DNA of 49,105 bases from Gammaproteobacteria bacterium (lineage in GTDB: Bacteria > Pseudomonadota > Gammaproteobacteria > Coxiellales > Coxiellaceae), in NCBI GenBank assembly GCA_030429175.1, contig JAUIDD010000017.1, forward strand, positions 1-49,105, read 5' to 3'. Below the pieces are notes generated by a model that was not told where the DNA came from, searched no databases, and saw nothing but the letters and a program-made list of their open reading frames with translations. Positions 9,424-18,628 of this stretch are shown one piece after another (within the stretch, counting starts at the first letter, position 1; every line of letters starts with the position of its first letter). The position numbers were made by a program, and so were the translations under genes.

Positions 9424-11019
9424 GTGACTATCGATATCTATGAAAAGCTTAATCAAATTAATACAACCAAGTTTGGTGATGTTGATATTGGTACTTTGTT
9501 ATCGCTATGTGCTTCCTTTGATGGCAGTGATGCTGCAGATAAATTTCTATTATCCATCATATGGTCATTGGGTAAGGTAACTAAGTTAGAAGTACTTTTA
9601 CCTGCTTTTTATGTTTTTTATTTCAATCACATTCTTGATATAGAAGTACGAAATGATTTTTATAAAAAATTAAGAGAACAAGCTTTAAATCACGACAATC
9701 TCTGTTTGGAACAGCAGCGCTTTTGTGAGTTATATTATTTGGCTAATACTACTTTTCTTGGTGATAGATCTTGTCCTAACAAAAACTTACTCGCGCAAGA
9801 TAATAAACATGCGGATAAAGTTATTTATATGCCTATTAGGGAGATTTCAATATGCAAGCTAACGGGTGATTGGTGTACTTATTATCATTTATTTGGTTTT
9901 GATTTTTTAAATATTGTAGGTTTGTCTGTGTATGGTGATGTTGACTTATTTATCAAAAAAATACAGAACATCCTCAAAGAAGATCCTTATGTTTTATGGC
10001 AGATCTATAGTAAATTTAATGTCTATGTGCGACGAATTATACTGAAAAAGCTATTGGCTTATTATATAAAGTCTGAAAGATTTGAAGCATACATAAGCTT
10101 ATTAGTTAGGTGTCCAACTTATCTTAACTTATTAAAATATACAAAAGCTCCTGTAATCAAAATGATCCTTACATGTATACATGAAATGGTTAATCCAGAA
10201 GATATAAAAAATCATTATATTTCTTATCTGATAAATAAAAAGATAGTGAATGTAATCATAATTGCCGCAGAAGCTGGTATGAGTGATTATGTACAATTTT
10301 TTTTAGATCTAATTGAAAAAAAACAATTTGTTAACAAAGAGATTGGTGTCTGTGTTGCGACTATCTTGAAAAAAGTAGCTGAGATAGAACAATTAAAAGT
10401 TATGCAGTTATTCTTGAATTTGAGGTGCAAAAACGAACAGAATAGATATTTTTTGGTTGAAATATTACGCAGCGTAGAAATGGAAGCTCAGGTTAATGTT
10501 GTTCAATTGTTTTTAGAAGTTATTAATGACCATAATTCTAGTTGTGAAGCTGTGAGTAATGTTCTAAAAATTGCTGCAGCACAAGGGCAATTTAATATTG
10601 TGAGATTAGCTTTAGATATAAAAAGCGATAATAGACCCAATTATAAGGACATTGCTGCTGCTTTAGAAATGGCGTTAGACAATAATCATTTTGAGATCGT
10701 AAGATTCTGTTTAAATTTAACCGGTCATAATAAACTTAATAGTGAGATCGTGAGTAAGATATTAAATTATGCTGCTGATATGTATAAATGGATTATAGTT
10801 CGTGAAATTTTAGCAATGACTGGTGAGAATAAACCTAATAGTGCTACTGTAAGTAAAACATTAGTGCATGCGACTCTGGAGCAAAATTGGGATATTGCAA
10901 AGTTGATTTTGGTTATGACTGCTGATAATAAGCCCAATAGTGATGCTGTAGATTATACATTAAGACATGCTACGCAAACGGACGAAATGATATTGTACAC
11001 TCATATGAAGCTGCAATGA
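9424..11019 (+). CDS. Ankyrin-like repeat protein, paralogue 1 (degraded ends)
   Basis: First of three tandem paralogues. An N-terminal domain of about 190 residues (conserved GTLLSLCASFDGSDAADKF and the ISICKLTGDWCTYY region) is followed by about seven 33-residue helical repeats with core DIAKLILVMTADNKPNS. The codon aligned with the ATG of paralogues 2 and 3 is ATC (9430), so initiation must use another codon: GTG 9424, GTG 9412 or TTG 9370, none with a clear ribosome site. I list 9424 with low certainty. At the 3' end the frame stops early, and the conserved C-terminal tail continues in the -1 frame to 11105. A predicted host-directed protein by analogy to ankyrin effectors, perhaps becoming a pseudogene. 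Confidence 0.6.
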   Translation: MTIDIYEKLNQINTTKFGDVDIGTLLSLCASFDGSDAADKFLLSIIWSLGKVTKLEVLLPAFYVFYFNHILDIEVRNDFYKKLREQALNHDNLCLEQQRFCELYYLANTTFLGDRSCPNKNLLAQDNKHADKVIYMPIREISICKLTGDWCTYYHLFGFDFLNIVGLSVYGDVDLFIKKIQNILKEDPYVLWQIYSKFNVYVRRIILKKLLAYYIKSERFEAYISLLVRCPTYLNLLKYTKAPVIKMILTCIHEMVNPEDIKNHYISYLINKKIVNVIIIAAEAGMSDYVQFFLDLIEKKQFVNKEIGVCVATILKKVAEIEQLKVMQLFLNLRCKNEQNRYFLVEILRSVEMEAQVNVVQLFLEVINDHNSSCEAVSNVLKIAAAQGQFNIVRLALDIKSDNRPNYKDIAAALEMALDNNHFEIVRFCLNLTGHNKLNSEIVSKILNYAADMYKWIIVREILAMTGENKPNSATVSKTLVHATLEQNWDIAKLILVMTADNKPNSDAVDYTLRHATQTDEMILYTHMKLQ

Positions 11020-11105
11020 CAAGCAATAGTAGATCAGCTGTAAGCCTTTGGTCTCAGCCTAATGAGCAAGACACTGAAGAAGGAATTTCTTATAAGGCTG
11101 CTTAG
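11016..11105 (+). pseudogene. Out-of-frame C-terminal tail of paralogue 1
   Basis: In the -1 frame relative to the preceding gene, 29 codons encode a tail with AVSLWSQPNEQ, then EEG and a final SYKAA. This aligns with the in-frame end of paralogue 3 (SSLWSQPSEQG, then SASYKSS). A single-base indel shortly before 11016 therefore removed the tail from paralogue 1, unless a frameshift or sequencing error restores it. Confidence 0.7.
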
Positions 11106-11129
11106 TGTCAATCAATATTCCATAAATGC

Positions 11130-11252
11130 CCGTAATTTTTACGGATTAAGCATATGTTCAAAATAGAGTTAAATACGCTGTCGATAATATACGAAATTAT
11201 GGGGTATACAAACATGAGTTTTTTCGAGGATCTTTCGCAACTTGACGTATCA
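11130..11252 (+). repeat. Conserved 5' module with palindrome, copy A
   Basis: Begins with the palindrome CCGTAATTTTTACGG (11130-11144) and runs to the first 13 codons of paralogue 2. It is nearly identical to 12859-12980, with a one-base G-run difference (GGGG here, GGG there) just before the ATG. It probably carries the promoter and an operator or RNA hairpin shared by the family. Confidence 0.7.
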
Positions 11253-12815
11253 GACTTTAGTGATCGTGATATCTGTACTTTGTTATCGCTATGCGAATCA
11301 TTTAGTGGCGACGATGCTGCAGATAAATTTTTATTTGCGATTAAATGGGCATTAACAAAAGTTCGTGAGGTAAGCATCTTATTGCCTGCCCTTAATGATT
11401 TTTATGTTAATCACAGGCGAGATGAAGACTTAAGATGTAACTTTTATGAAAAATTTGAAGAAGCAGCATTAACAGATAAAAGCACAGATGAGGATCAATT
11501 ACTTTTTCAGTTGTATGATCTAGCTAAAAGGACACAGGTTGAGGTTAAGCCTTATGCTAAAATAAATTTATTGGGTCAAAATATTCAAACAGGGGTAGAA
11601 ATACAGTTTACTTCTAGTACGAAAATTTCGATATATAAGTTAGTAGGTGACTGGGTTGCTTACTGTAATTTATTCGGCTATGACTTTTTAAGTATATTAG
11701 ATATAATTTCTTACGAAGACAAAATTTATTTTTTAGAACATATACATGGCTTCATTCAAGAGAATCCATCCGAACTACTGAAACTTTCAGCCAAAATGGG
11801 TCGACTGGATGTTATGGAGGTAATTTTAGCTATGGACAGTAAAAATAAACCTAATAGTTACGACGTAGATAAAGCTGTAGTCGCGGCAGTTCTTGCTGAG
11901 CAGTGGGATGTTGTGAAATTTATGCTGAGCATAACAGCAGATAACAAGCCTAATAGCGGTGTTGTAGGTGATGTATTAATAGTCACCTCACAGAGAGAGT
12001 TGTGGGATATAGTAATGTTAATCTTGGCGATGACAGGTGATAATAAGCCTAATTGTAGCACTCTTAGTATTGCATTAGCAGATGCTGCTCGGTTAGTGTG
12101 TTGGGACATTGTAAAGCAAATATTAGCAAGGGAGGGTGAAGATAAACCCGGAGATTATGGTATAAACATAGCGCTTATGGCTGCAGCTGGTGATGGTCAG
12201 TTAGATGTAGTAAGGTTAATTTTAGCTTTAGCAGATGAAAGCACTCCCGAAGCCTGGGCGATGAACACAGCGTTATCAGTGGCGACCATGAGCGGTCATT
12301 ATGAAATTGTAAAGAGACTATTAACTACGATGTTAAAGAATAATCCAGGAAAAGATGCTATGGATCATTCACTAAGAGTGGCCTCTTTTAAAGATGAGTG
12401 GAATATTGTGGAATTAATACTTAGGCATCTCCGTGATATAGAACTTTATTCCGACACTATTGACCTTATATTCGAAAGAGCAGTAGCTCGTAATCAGTTA
12501 AGTACCCTACAGTTAATTTTAACTACAGTTACTGAAAATAAACTTAAGGTTTCTACAGTGGATTTTGCATTGAATAAAGCAGCTGAGGAGTCAAAGTGGG
12601 GTGTGGTGCAATTTCTTTTAAACTTGACTGGAAACTATGAACCGAATAGCGATCGTATTAAGGATGTATTACAAATGGCGGCGGAAGCAGGGCAAAATCA
12701 GATTTTGAGTGCAAATTTTAAGATGAGTAGCATTGGTAGATCAACAAGTCTTTGGTTTCAGCTTGATGAGCGAGATTCTGAGAGTGAATCTACACCGAAT
12801 GCTATTCGATATTAA
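11214..12815 (+). CDS. Ankyrin-like repeat protein, paralogue 2
   Basis: A 533-residue member of the tandem family. Residues 1 to about 190 form the shared N-terminal domain (MSFFEDLSQLDVS, TLLSLCESFSGDDAADKF, KISIYKLVGDWVAY). About nine 33-residue repeats follow, with core DIVMLILAMTGDNKPN then an alanine-rich helix ending in Trp or Leu; the length and helix pattern match ankyrin, but the usual TPLH turn is absent. The C-terminal tail (STSLWFQLDERDSESES) is acidic. I chose 11214 because paralogue 3 must start at the same ATG; an in-frame ATG at 11154 would add 20 residues. No signal peptide or membrane segment. Function unknown; secretion by a type IV system would fit but is not shown. Confidence 0.85.
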   Translation: MSFFEDLSQLDVSDFSDRDICTLLSLCESFSGDDAADKFLFAIKWALTKVREVSILLPALNDFYVNHRRDEDLRCNFYEKFEEAALTDKSTDEDQLLFQLYDLAKRTQVEVKPYAKINLLGQNIQTGVEIQFTSSTKISIYKLVGDWVAYCNLFGYDFLSILDIISYEDKIYFLEHIHGFIQENPSELLKLSAKMGRLDVMEVILAMDSKNKPNSYDVDKAVVAAVLAEQWDVVKFMLSITADNKPNSGVVGDVLIVTSQRELWDIVMLILAMTGDNKPNCSTLSIALADAARLVCWDIVKQILAREGEDKPGDYGINIALMAAAGDGQLDVVRLILALADESTPEAWAMNTALSVATMSGHYEIVKRLLTTMLKNNPGKDAMDHSLRVASFKDEWNIVELILRHLRDIELYSDTIDLIFERAVARNQLSTLQLILTTVTENKLKVSTVDFALNKAAEESKWGVVQFLLNLTGNYEPNSDRIKDVLQMAAEAGQNQILSANFKMSSIGRSTSLWFQLDERDSESESTPNAIRY

Positions 12816-12858
12816 TAATCATATCCTAACTTAAAGTAAGTTGATGCTTTATAGATAT

Positions 12859-12980
12859 CCGTAATTTTTACGGATTGAGGATGTGTTCCAAATTGAGTTA
12901 AATGCACCGTCGATAATATACGAAATTATGGGTATACAAACATGAGTTTTTTCGAGGATCTTTCGCAACTTGACGTATCA
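12859..12980 (+). repeat. Conserved 5' module with palindrome, copy B
   Basis: Second copy of the module described at 11130-11252, starting with a perfect CCGTAATTTTTACGG (12859-12873). The stretch from GTCGATAATATACG to the thirteenth codon of paralogue 3 is identical apart from the missing G, although the proteins diverge quickly afterwards. Confidence 0.7.
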
Positions 12981-14156
12981 AAATTTAATGATAATGATAT
13001 TGCTACTTTAATATCGCTATGTAATACATTTCATGAGCCCGACTTTGTAGATAAATTTCTAATGGCGATTAGGTGGGCATTGACTCGTGTTAATGACGTA
13101 AGTGCTTTGTTGCCTGCTTTGAATGATTTTTATAACACTTTTAAGGTATCAAAGCCCGCAATATCAGAATTTTATCAAAAATTCAAGCAGCTCTCAGAAA
13201 AAGAATACGCACTTTTTGGTCAATTATATGGTTTAGCTGCAAAGATGCGAGTACACCCTTCTGATTGCGGCAAAGATGCTAATATAAATATAAACTTATT
13301 GGGTGAAGAGGTGGAAAATGAGCTTGAAAGCTTTGTTGATATTGAACGTGAAATTGATGTTAAAAAATTAATAGGTGACTGGCGTGGATATTATAATTTA
13401 TTTGAGTTTCGATTTTTGTTTAGATTAAAAATTGAATCTGAAGAAGATGAGATGTTTTTTTTAGAAAAAATGAAAAGTAGGATTCAAGTAAATCCAACAG
13501 AAGTACTATACTATGCTTCATTGCTTGAGCAATTTAAGCTTGTACGGTTAATAATAGGCATGACGTTTGATGATGAACTTGACAAGACGGTTGTGATGCA
13601 GGCATTGTATTCAGCAGCTCGCAATGGCAACTTAAGTACAGTATGGCTAATTTTAAAAATGACGGGCGATACTAAACTTAGTAACGATAATTTAGAATAT
13701 ATATTGAAGGAAGTAGCTGAAGATGGTGACTTAAGAATGGTGCAATTATTCTTATTTCATATAGAGCACTATCATCCAAATGATATAGTAGTAGGTAATG
13801 TACTGAAAAGTGCAGCTTCTGGTGGCCAACTGGATATAGTGAAGCTCATCTTAGCAATGACGGGAGATAATAAGCCTAAAAGAATTAGTGTGGATGCTGC
13901 ATTTAAGCTTGCAGTTGCTTGTGGTCATGTTGATATAGTGCAATTCTACTTAACATTGACTGGAGATAATAAACCTAGCAGTGATGCTATTGATTTTGCA
14001 GTATATCAAGCTGCTAAGGATGGACGAGATAGTATTCTGTTTCCATGTTTAGAAGCCAAAAGAAGCACTAGTCAATCAGTCGTAAGTAGTCTTTGGTCTC
14101 AACCTAGTGAGCAAGGCTCTGAGGTGAGCGCTTCATACAAGTCTAGTTGCTCTTAA
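12942..14156 (+). CDS. Ankyrin-like repeat protein, paralogue 3
   Basis: The shortest member at 404 residues: the shared N-terminal domain followed by about five 33-residue repeats (two with core DIV(K/Q)xxLxMTGDNKP) and the tail SSLWSQPSEQG, ending SYKSSCS. Fewer repeats than paralogue 2 suggest repeat loss or gain by recombination. The ATG is fixed by the upstream one-base deletion, which puts the longer N-terminal extension out of frame. No convincing ribosome site; GGG lies 10 bases upstream. A weak hairpin (AATAAG/CTTATT, 14155-14171) follows the stop. Predicted cytosolic or exported effector-type protein; no catalytic motif seen. Confidence 0.85.
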   Translation: MSFFEDLSQLDVSKFNDNDIATLISLCNTFHEPDFVDKFLMAIRWALTRVNDVSALLPALNDFYNTFKVSKPAISEFYQKFKQLSEKEYALFGQLYGLAAKMRVHPSDCGKDANININLLGEEVENELESFVDIEREIDVKKLIGDWRGYYNLFEFRFLFRLKIESEEDEMFFLEKMKSRIQVNPTEVLYYASLLEQFKLVRLIIGMTFDDELDKTVVMQALYSAARNGNLSTVWLILKMTGDTKLSNDNLEYILKEVAEDGDLRMVQLFLFHIEHYHPNDIVVGNVLKSAASGGQLDIVKLILAMTGDNKPKRISVDAAFKLAVACGHVDIVQFYLTLTGDNKPSSDAIDFAVYQAAKDGRDSILFPCLEAKRSTSQSVVSSLWSQPSEQGSEVSASYKSSCS

Positions 14157-14198
14157 TAAGTAAATCTTATTCCACTGCTTATTTAATTTTCATTTTTG

Positions 14199-14219
14199 AG
14201 CATTTAATATTAAAATGCT
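14199..14219 (+). terminator. Hairpin before prmB
   Basis: AGCATTT and AAATGCT form a 7-bp stem with a 7-base AT loop, ending three bases before the prmB ATG. There is no U tract, so termination is doubtful; it may instead hide or replace a ribosome site, as no Shine-Dalgarno sequence is visible for prmB. Confidence 0.3.
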
Positions 14220-14222
14220 TTA

Positions 14223-15110
14223 ATGAAATTAAAAGACGCGTTAGAACATGTACATCAGGCGCTGTTGAGCGCTGATATTGGTTATTATCATGGCATCGAG
14301 ACTGCTTGGGATGAGGCGGTGGCATTGGTCTTGTTTGTAAAGGGCTTGCCAGCTGATGCGGGTGACGAGGTGCTTGATCAAACGGTTAGTGATCATCAGT
14401 GGCAGCAATTGCAATCCTTGCTTAAAAAGCGTATCGAGCAATATATACCAGTGACCTATTTAACCAAGCAGGCTTGGTTTATGGGCTTACCTTTTTATGT
14501 CGATGAACGGGTATTGATACCGCGTTCGCCATTTGCCGAATGGATTGAGCATCAATTTGAGCCTTGGATAGAAGCTTCAAACGTTAATCGCATCCTTGAA
14601 ATTGGTACAGGTTCTGGCTGTATGGCGATTGCTGCAAGTTATGTGTTTCCTGAGGCTAAGATCGATGCGGTGGATATTTCACCTGATGCACTTATTGTCG
14701 CTGCACAGAATGTAGCGCAGCACGGTGTCGGCGAACATGTGTATTTGCACCAATCAGACTGTTTTGCAGCGCTTAAGGCTGATCGTCAATACGATATTAT
14801 CATGGCGAATCCACCTTATGTGTGTCAGGCTGAAATGGACAGCCTGCCGCCTGAATTTGCGCATGAGCCGGGTAAAACGGCATTATATGCAGATAATGAG
14901 GGTATGGCTGTGGTCGATCAGATACTCGCTTATGCAGCCGCATATATGACGCCACATGCTATACTAGTCGTTGAAGTTGGTTATAGTGACGAGATTTTAA
15001 TGCGACATTATCCTAAAGCCCCCTTTACTTGGTTGTCCTGTGAGTATGGCGGACAAGGGCTGTTTTTATTAACCCGCGAACAATTAGAGACGTATGATGA
15101 GTGGCAATAG
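14223..15110 (+). CDS. prmB: 50S ribosomal protein L3 glutamine methyltransferase
   Basis: SAM-dependent N5-glutamine methyltransferase modifying ribosomal protein L3. The 295-residue protein has an N-terminal helical domain (residues 1 to about 100) and a Rossmann methyltransferase core with [14 protein letters not shown] (SAM loop) and the family motif NPPYV that holds the substrate glutamine. Presence next to aroC matches the common prmB-aroC order in gammaproteobacteria and favours PrmB over the paralogue PrmC. The stop codon overlaps the aroC start by 14 bases. No Shine-Dalgarno sequence lies before the ATG. Confidence 0.93.
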   Translation: MKLKDALEHVHQALLSADIGYYHGIETAWDEAVALVLFVKGLPADAGDEVLDQTVSDHQWQQLQSLLKKRIEQYIPVTYLTKQAWFMGLPFYVDERVLIPRSPFAEWIEHQFEPWIEASNVNRILEIGTGSGCMAIAASYVFPEAKIDAVDISPDALIVAAQNVAQHGVGEHVYLHQSDCFAALKADRQYDIIMANPPYVCQAEMDSLPPEFAHEPGKTALYADNEGMAVVDQILAYAAAYMTPHAILVVEVGYSDEILMRHYPKAPFTWLSCEYGGQGLFLLTREQLETYDEWQ

Positions 15111-16158
15111 TTTTGGTAAAAATTTCATTGTAACCACGGCGGGTGAGAGTCATGGTGCAGCACTGGTGGCAATAATTGATGGTTGTCCACCAGGATTGAA
15201 TTTATCTGAATCTGATCTTCAACCAGATCTTGACCGCCGGCGCCCAGGTCAATCGCGTCATACCACACAGCGTGATGAAAGTGATCAGGTGGAAATTTTA
15301 TCGGGTGTATTCGAAGGTAAAACGACTGGCACACCCATTGCCCTTTTGATTAAAAATGAAGATATGCGTTCGCGCGATTACTCAGAGATTAAAGCTAAGT
15401 TTCGCCCGGGGCATGCCGATTATGTCTATGAAAAAAAATATGGCATTCGTGATTATCGTGGTGGTGGTCGCGCATCGGCTCGTGAAACAGCGATGCGTGT
15501 TGCCGCTGGTAGTATTGCAAAAAAATATTTGAGCGCGCAGGGCATTGCGATTCAGGCCTATGTGCGCAGGATTGGCGAGATTGGTGCAGAGACACTAGAT
15601 CTTAATGTAGTTGAGACGAATCCTTTTTTCTTTCCAGATATTAGCAAAATAGAACAGCTTGAAAAATACATTCATCAATTGCGTCGCGATGGTGATTCGG
15701 TAGGCGCGTTAGTAGAAGTGGTTGCAACCGGCATGCCGATAGGTTTAGGTGAACCTGTGTTTGATAAGCTCAGTGCGGATATTGCGAAAGCATTAATGAG
15801 TATCAATGCGGCTAAAGCGGTTGCCATTGGTGACGGCTTTGATGTGGTTTCGCAACGTGGTAGTGAACATCGTGATCAGATGGACAGTAATGGTTTTATT
15901 TCAAATCATGCCGGTGGCATACTCGGTGGTATTTCGAATGGTGAAGATGTGATCGCAAGTGTTGCATTTAAGCCTACTTCAAGTATTATCACCCCTGGTA
16001 AGACGCAAGATAAAGCGGGTAATGTAGTCGATATTGTCACCAAAGGACGTCATGATCCTTGTGTAGGCATTCGTGCGGTACCGATTGTTGAAGCCATGCT
16101 TGCGTTAGTGTTAATCGATCATATGTTGCGTGATCGTGGTCAAACAGGTGGTAGATAA
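15097..16158 (+). CDS. aroC: Chorismate synthase
   Basis: Final step of the shikimate pathway: converts 5-enolpyruvylshikimate 3-phosphate to chorismate using reduced FMN. The 353-residue protein starts [10 protein letters not shown] and shows the signatures [21 protein letters not shown] in outline, [18 protein letters not shown] and, near the C-terminus, GRHDPC. I use the second of two adjacent ATG codons (15094 and 15097) because it matches the family start. It overlaps prmB and is followed two bases later by asd, indicating one transcript. Confidence 0.97.
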   Translation: MSGNSFGKNFIVTTAGESHGAALVAIIDGCPPGLNLSESDLQPDLDRRRPGQSRHTTQRDESDQVEILSGVFEGKTTGTPIALLIKNEDMRSRDYSEIKAKFRPGHADYVYEKKYGIRDYRGGGRASARETAMRVAAGSIAKKYLSAQGIAIQAYVRRIGEIGAETLDLNVVETNPFFFPDISKIEQLEKYIHQLRRDGDSVGALVEVVATGMPIGLGEPVFDKLSADIAKALMSINAAKAVAIGDGFDVVSQRGSEHRDQMDSNGFISNHAGGILGGISNGEDVIASVAFKPTSSIITPGKTQDKAGNVVDIVTKGRHDPCVGIRAVPIVEAMLALVLIDHMLRDRGQTGGR

Positions 16159-16160
16159 TT

Positions 16161-17186
16161 GTGACAACTCAATATGATGTTGCTGTCGTCGGTGCGACGG
16201 GTGTAGTTGGTGAAGTATTCCTTGAAATCTTGAGCGAACGTGAATTCCCTATTAATAAGCTTTATGCTGTGGCAAGTGAGCGCTCTGCAGGTCAGACAGT
16301 GATGTTTAATAATAAGCCAGTTACTGTTGAGGCGATAGATGATTTTGATTTTGAGAAAGTTCAATATGCATTTTTTTCTGCAGGTGCTAAAGTTTCTGCG
16401 ATCTATGCACCGAAAGCGGCTGAAGCAGGTTGTGTTGTTATCGATAATTCGTCACAGTTTCGTCATGACCCTGAAATTCCCTTAATCGTACCTGAAGTCA
16501 ATCCGGAAGCACTAGCGAACTATCAAGCGCGCAATATTATTGCGAATCCAAACTGCTCAACGATTCAAATGGTCGTTGCGCTTAAACCGATTTACGATGC
16601 GTTTGGCATTGCCCGTGTAAATGTTGCTACCTATCAATCAGTATCAGGTGCGGGTAGTACGGCAATCGAAGAGCTTGCGCGTCAAACAGCGGATATGCTA
16701 AATGGTAATGAGACGGGTGAGATAACATTGCCGTGTCAGATTGCATTTAATGTGATACCACAGATTGATGTATTGCAAGAAAATGGTTACACGCGTGAAG
16801 AAATGAAAATGTATTGGGAAACACAAAAAATCTTCAATGATCCTGATATTCAAGTCAATGCGACAGCCGTGCGTGTACCTGTATTCTTTGGCCATTCAGA
16901 AGCGGTACATATTGAAACACGTCAACCAATCGATGATCTTGAGCAAGTGCGCTATTTATTGCGTGATGCGCCTGGGCTTGAAGTAATGGATGATCCTTTA
17001 TTTCCAACAGCTGTGACTGATTGCGCCAGTAAAGATAAAGTATTTGTTGGTCGTATTCGTCGTGATATAACGCATCCTAATGGTTTAGATATGTGGGTGG
17101 TCGCAGATAATGTACGCAAAGGTGCTGCACTTAATGCAGTGCAGATCGCAGAATTATTAATCCAAGACAGTTTTTATCTACAGTGA
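16161..17186 (+). CDS. asd: Aspartate-semialdehyde dehydrogenase
   Basis: Reduces aspartyl phosphate to aspartate semialdehyde on the route to diaminopimelate, lysine, threonine and methionine. The 341-residue product has the NADP motif VVGATGVVGE, the catalytic cysteine in ANPNCSTIQ and the substrate arginine/histidine region VPVFFGHSEAVHIE. It starts with GTG two bases after aroC stops, without a strong ribosome site, suggesting coupling. Sequence features match the shorter Gram-positive/Pseudomonas-type enzyme rather than the E. coli Asd type. Confidence 0.95.
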   Translation: MTTQYDVAVVGATGVVGEVFLEILSEREFPINKLYAVASERSAGQTVMFNNKPVTVEAIDDFDFEKVQYAFFSAGAKVSAIYAPKAAEAGCVVIDNSSQFRHDPEIPLIVPEVNPEALANYQARNIIANPNCSTIQMVVALKPIYDAFGIARVNVATYQSVSGAGSTAIEELARQTADMLNGNETGEITLPCQIAFNVIPQIDVLQENGYTREEMKMYWETQKIFNDPDIQVNATAVRVPVFFGHSEAVHIETRQPIDDLEQVRYLLRDAPGLEVMDDPLFPTAVTDCASKDKVFVGRIRRDITHPNGLDMWVVADNVRKGAALNAVQIAELLIQDSFYLQ

Positions 17187-18340
17187 AAATATTAGTTGGT
17201 ATCACAGGCGGGATTGCTGCAAAAAAGCTGCCTAAAATGATTCAACTATTATGTGAGCAAGATCATAATGTACGTGTGGTATTAACTCATGCCGCTGAAC
17301 AATTTATCGATATCGCAGCGCTTGAAAAATTAACCGATCATCCAGTTTCACGCTATCAATGGCAGTCGAATGATATGGAGCATATCGATTTAGCACGTTG
17401 GGCCAATCTAATTGTTATTGCTCCAGCAACTAATAATATGCTTGCAAAGCTTGCAAATGGTATTGCCGATGACCTTTTAAGTACGATTTGTATCACTACA
17501 ACAGCCCCGATTGTTGTAGTACCAGCGATGAATCGTGAAATGTGGGCGAATGCGGCCAATCAAGCCAACATAAAAACATTAATCAAACGCGATATTGATC
17601 TCTTAGGTCCAAACTCAGGTCGTCAAGCTTGCGGTGAGGTGGGCTATGGACGCATGCTTGAGCCTGAACAAATCGTTGCGCAATTACAAACGCGTATGCA
17701 ATTACAACCGGACCTTTCAGGTAAAAAAATCCTGATTACAGCCGGTCCTACACGAGAACCAATCGATACGATTCGTTATTTATCGAATCGCAGTAGTGGA
17801 CGTATGGGTTATGCATTAGCCGAGGCTGCTAAAAATTGCGGCGCCGATGTCACATTAATTTCTGGTCCAACAAATTTGATTGCACCAAACGTTAACGTCA
17901 TAAATGTGACGACTGCTGCAGAGATGTATGCTGCGGTGATGCAGCGTATTTCAGACCAAGATATTTTTATTAGTACAGCTGCAGTTGCGGATTATACGCC
18001 TGCAAACGTGTCACAAACTAAAATAAAAAAACAGCAAGACACGCTGACCCTCAATTTAGTTAGAACTAAAGATATTTTGAAATCAGTTGCACAACTAAAA
18101 CCAAGACCACTGTGTGTGGGTTTTGCAGCGGAAGATGAAAATTTATTTGAGAACGCACAGCAAAAATTGGATCAAAAAAACTTAGATTTTATCGTCGCAA
18201 ATCACATCTCAGATGGGTTTGATAAAGATGCAAATAGTGTGACAATTCTCGATAAAGCTGGTCAGCAACTTTCTTTTGATAATAGTTCAAAACGTCGATT
18301 GGCATATCAGATACTTAGCGCTCTCGATTATATTGATTAA
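17183..18340 (+). CDS. coaBC: Phosphopantothenoylcysteine decarboxylase / phosphopantothenate-cysteine ligase
   Basis: Bifunctional coenzyme A biosynthesis enzyme of 385 residues. The N-terminal flavoprotein half has VGITGGIAA, the active-site histidine in MEHIDLARWANL, the VPAMNREMW motif and the catalytic cysteine in RQACGEVGYGRM. The C-terminal ligase half begins with KILITAGPTREPIDTIRYLSN and has the CTP-binding SGRMGYALAEAA region. The GTG start overlaps the asd stop by four bases (GTGA). In many relatives dut follows; here the next DNA is a mobile-element scar. Confidence 0.95.
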   Translation: MKILVGITGGIAAKKLPKMIQLLCEQDHNVRVVLTHAAEQFIDIAALEKLTDHPVSRYQWQSNDMEHIDLARWANLIVIAPATNNMLAKLANGIADDLLSTICITTTAPIVVVPAMNREMWANAANQANIKTLIKRDIDLLGPNSGRQACGEVGYGRMLEPEQIVAQLQTRMQLQPDLSGKKILITAGPTREPIDTIRYLSNRSSGRMGYALAEAAKNCGADVTLISGPTNLIAPNVNVINVTTAAEMYAAVMQRISDQDIFISTAAVADYTPANVSQTKIKKQQDTLTLNLVRTKDILKSVAQLKPRPLCVGFAAEDENLFENAQQKLDQKNLDFIVANHISDGFDKDANSVTILDKAGQQLSFDNSSKRRLAYQILSALDYID

Positions 18341-18560
18341 TGGGGGGTGTAAAGTCCCCATGGTCCGCCGCGACAAATTTATCAACAAAAAGGCGCTGAA
18401 GATCAAATGGCGCTTGACGCGCCGAGTGATTTACTAAACGACATATAGCACCCCACCGTCGCCGGTGATCACCCGACCACCGAATTTCGTTTCCACTATG
18501 CGTTCTAGGGATGAAAAGTTTCGAAGATGGGGTACAATTCGCCACGGCGAGGATCCTTTT
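18341..18560 (-). mobile_element. IS1380-like transposase fragment
   Basis: This GC-richer patch differs from its surroundings. On the minus strand, one frame from about 18540 down to a stop near 18440 reads through LRNFSSLERIVETKFGG and then RVITGDGGVLYVV, which resembles the N-terminal motif of IS1380-family transposases (FDGGRITSDGGALLLRE). It stops soon after, and the remaining DNA to 18341 has no homology I recognise. Related G/C-rich short sequences at the edges (TGGGGGGTGTAAAGTCCCCA at 18341 and TGGGGTACAATTCGCCA near 18529) may be remnants of element ends. I read it as an internally deleted IS. The family call rests on one motif. Confidence 0.5.
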
Positions 18561-18628
18561 AAATTAAGTTTAAGCAACTGAATTATACAAAAGACTACCG
18601 CTTTCGCTCTCTATATAAAATATTGAGA

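Noticed and set aside
18315-18545. 76-codon minus-strand ORF over the IS fragment
   Set aside because: Another frame of the same strand carries the IS1380-like motif, so this ORF is a shadow of the remnant.
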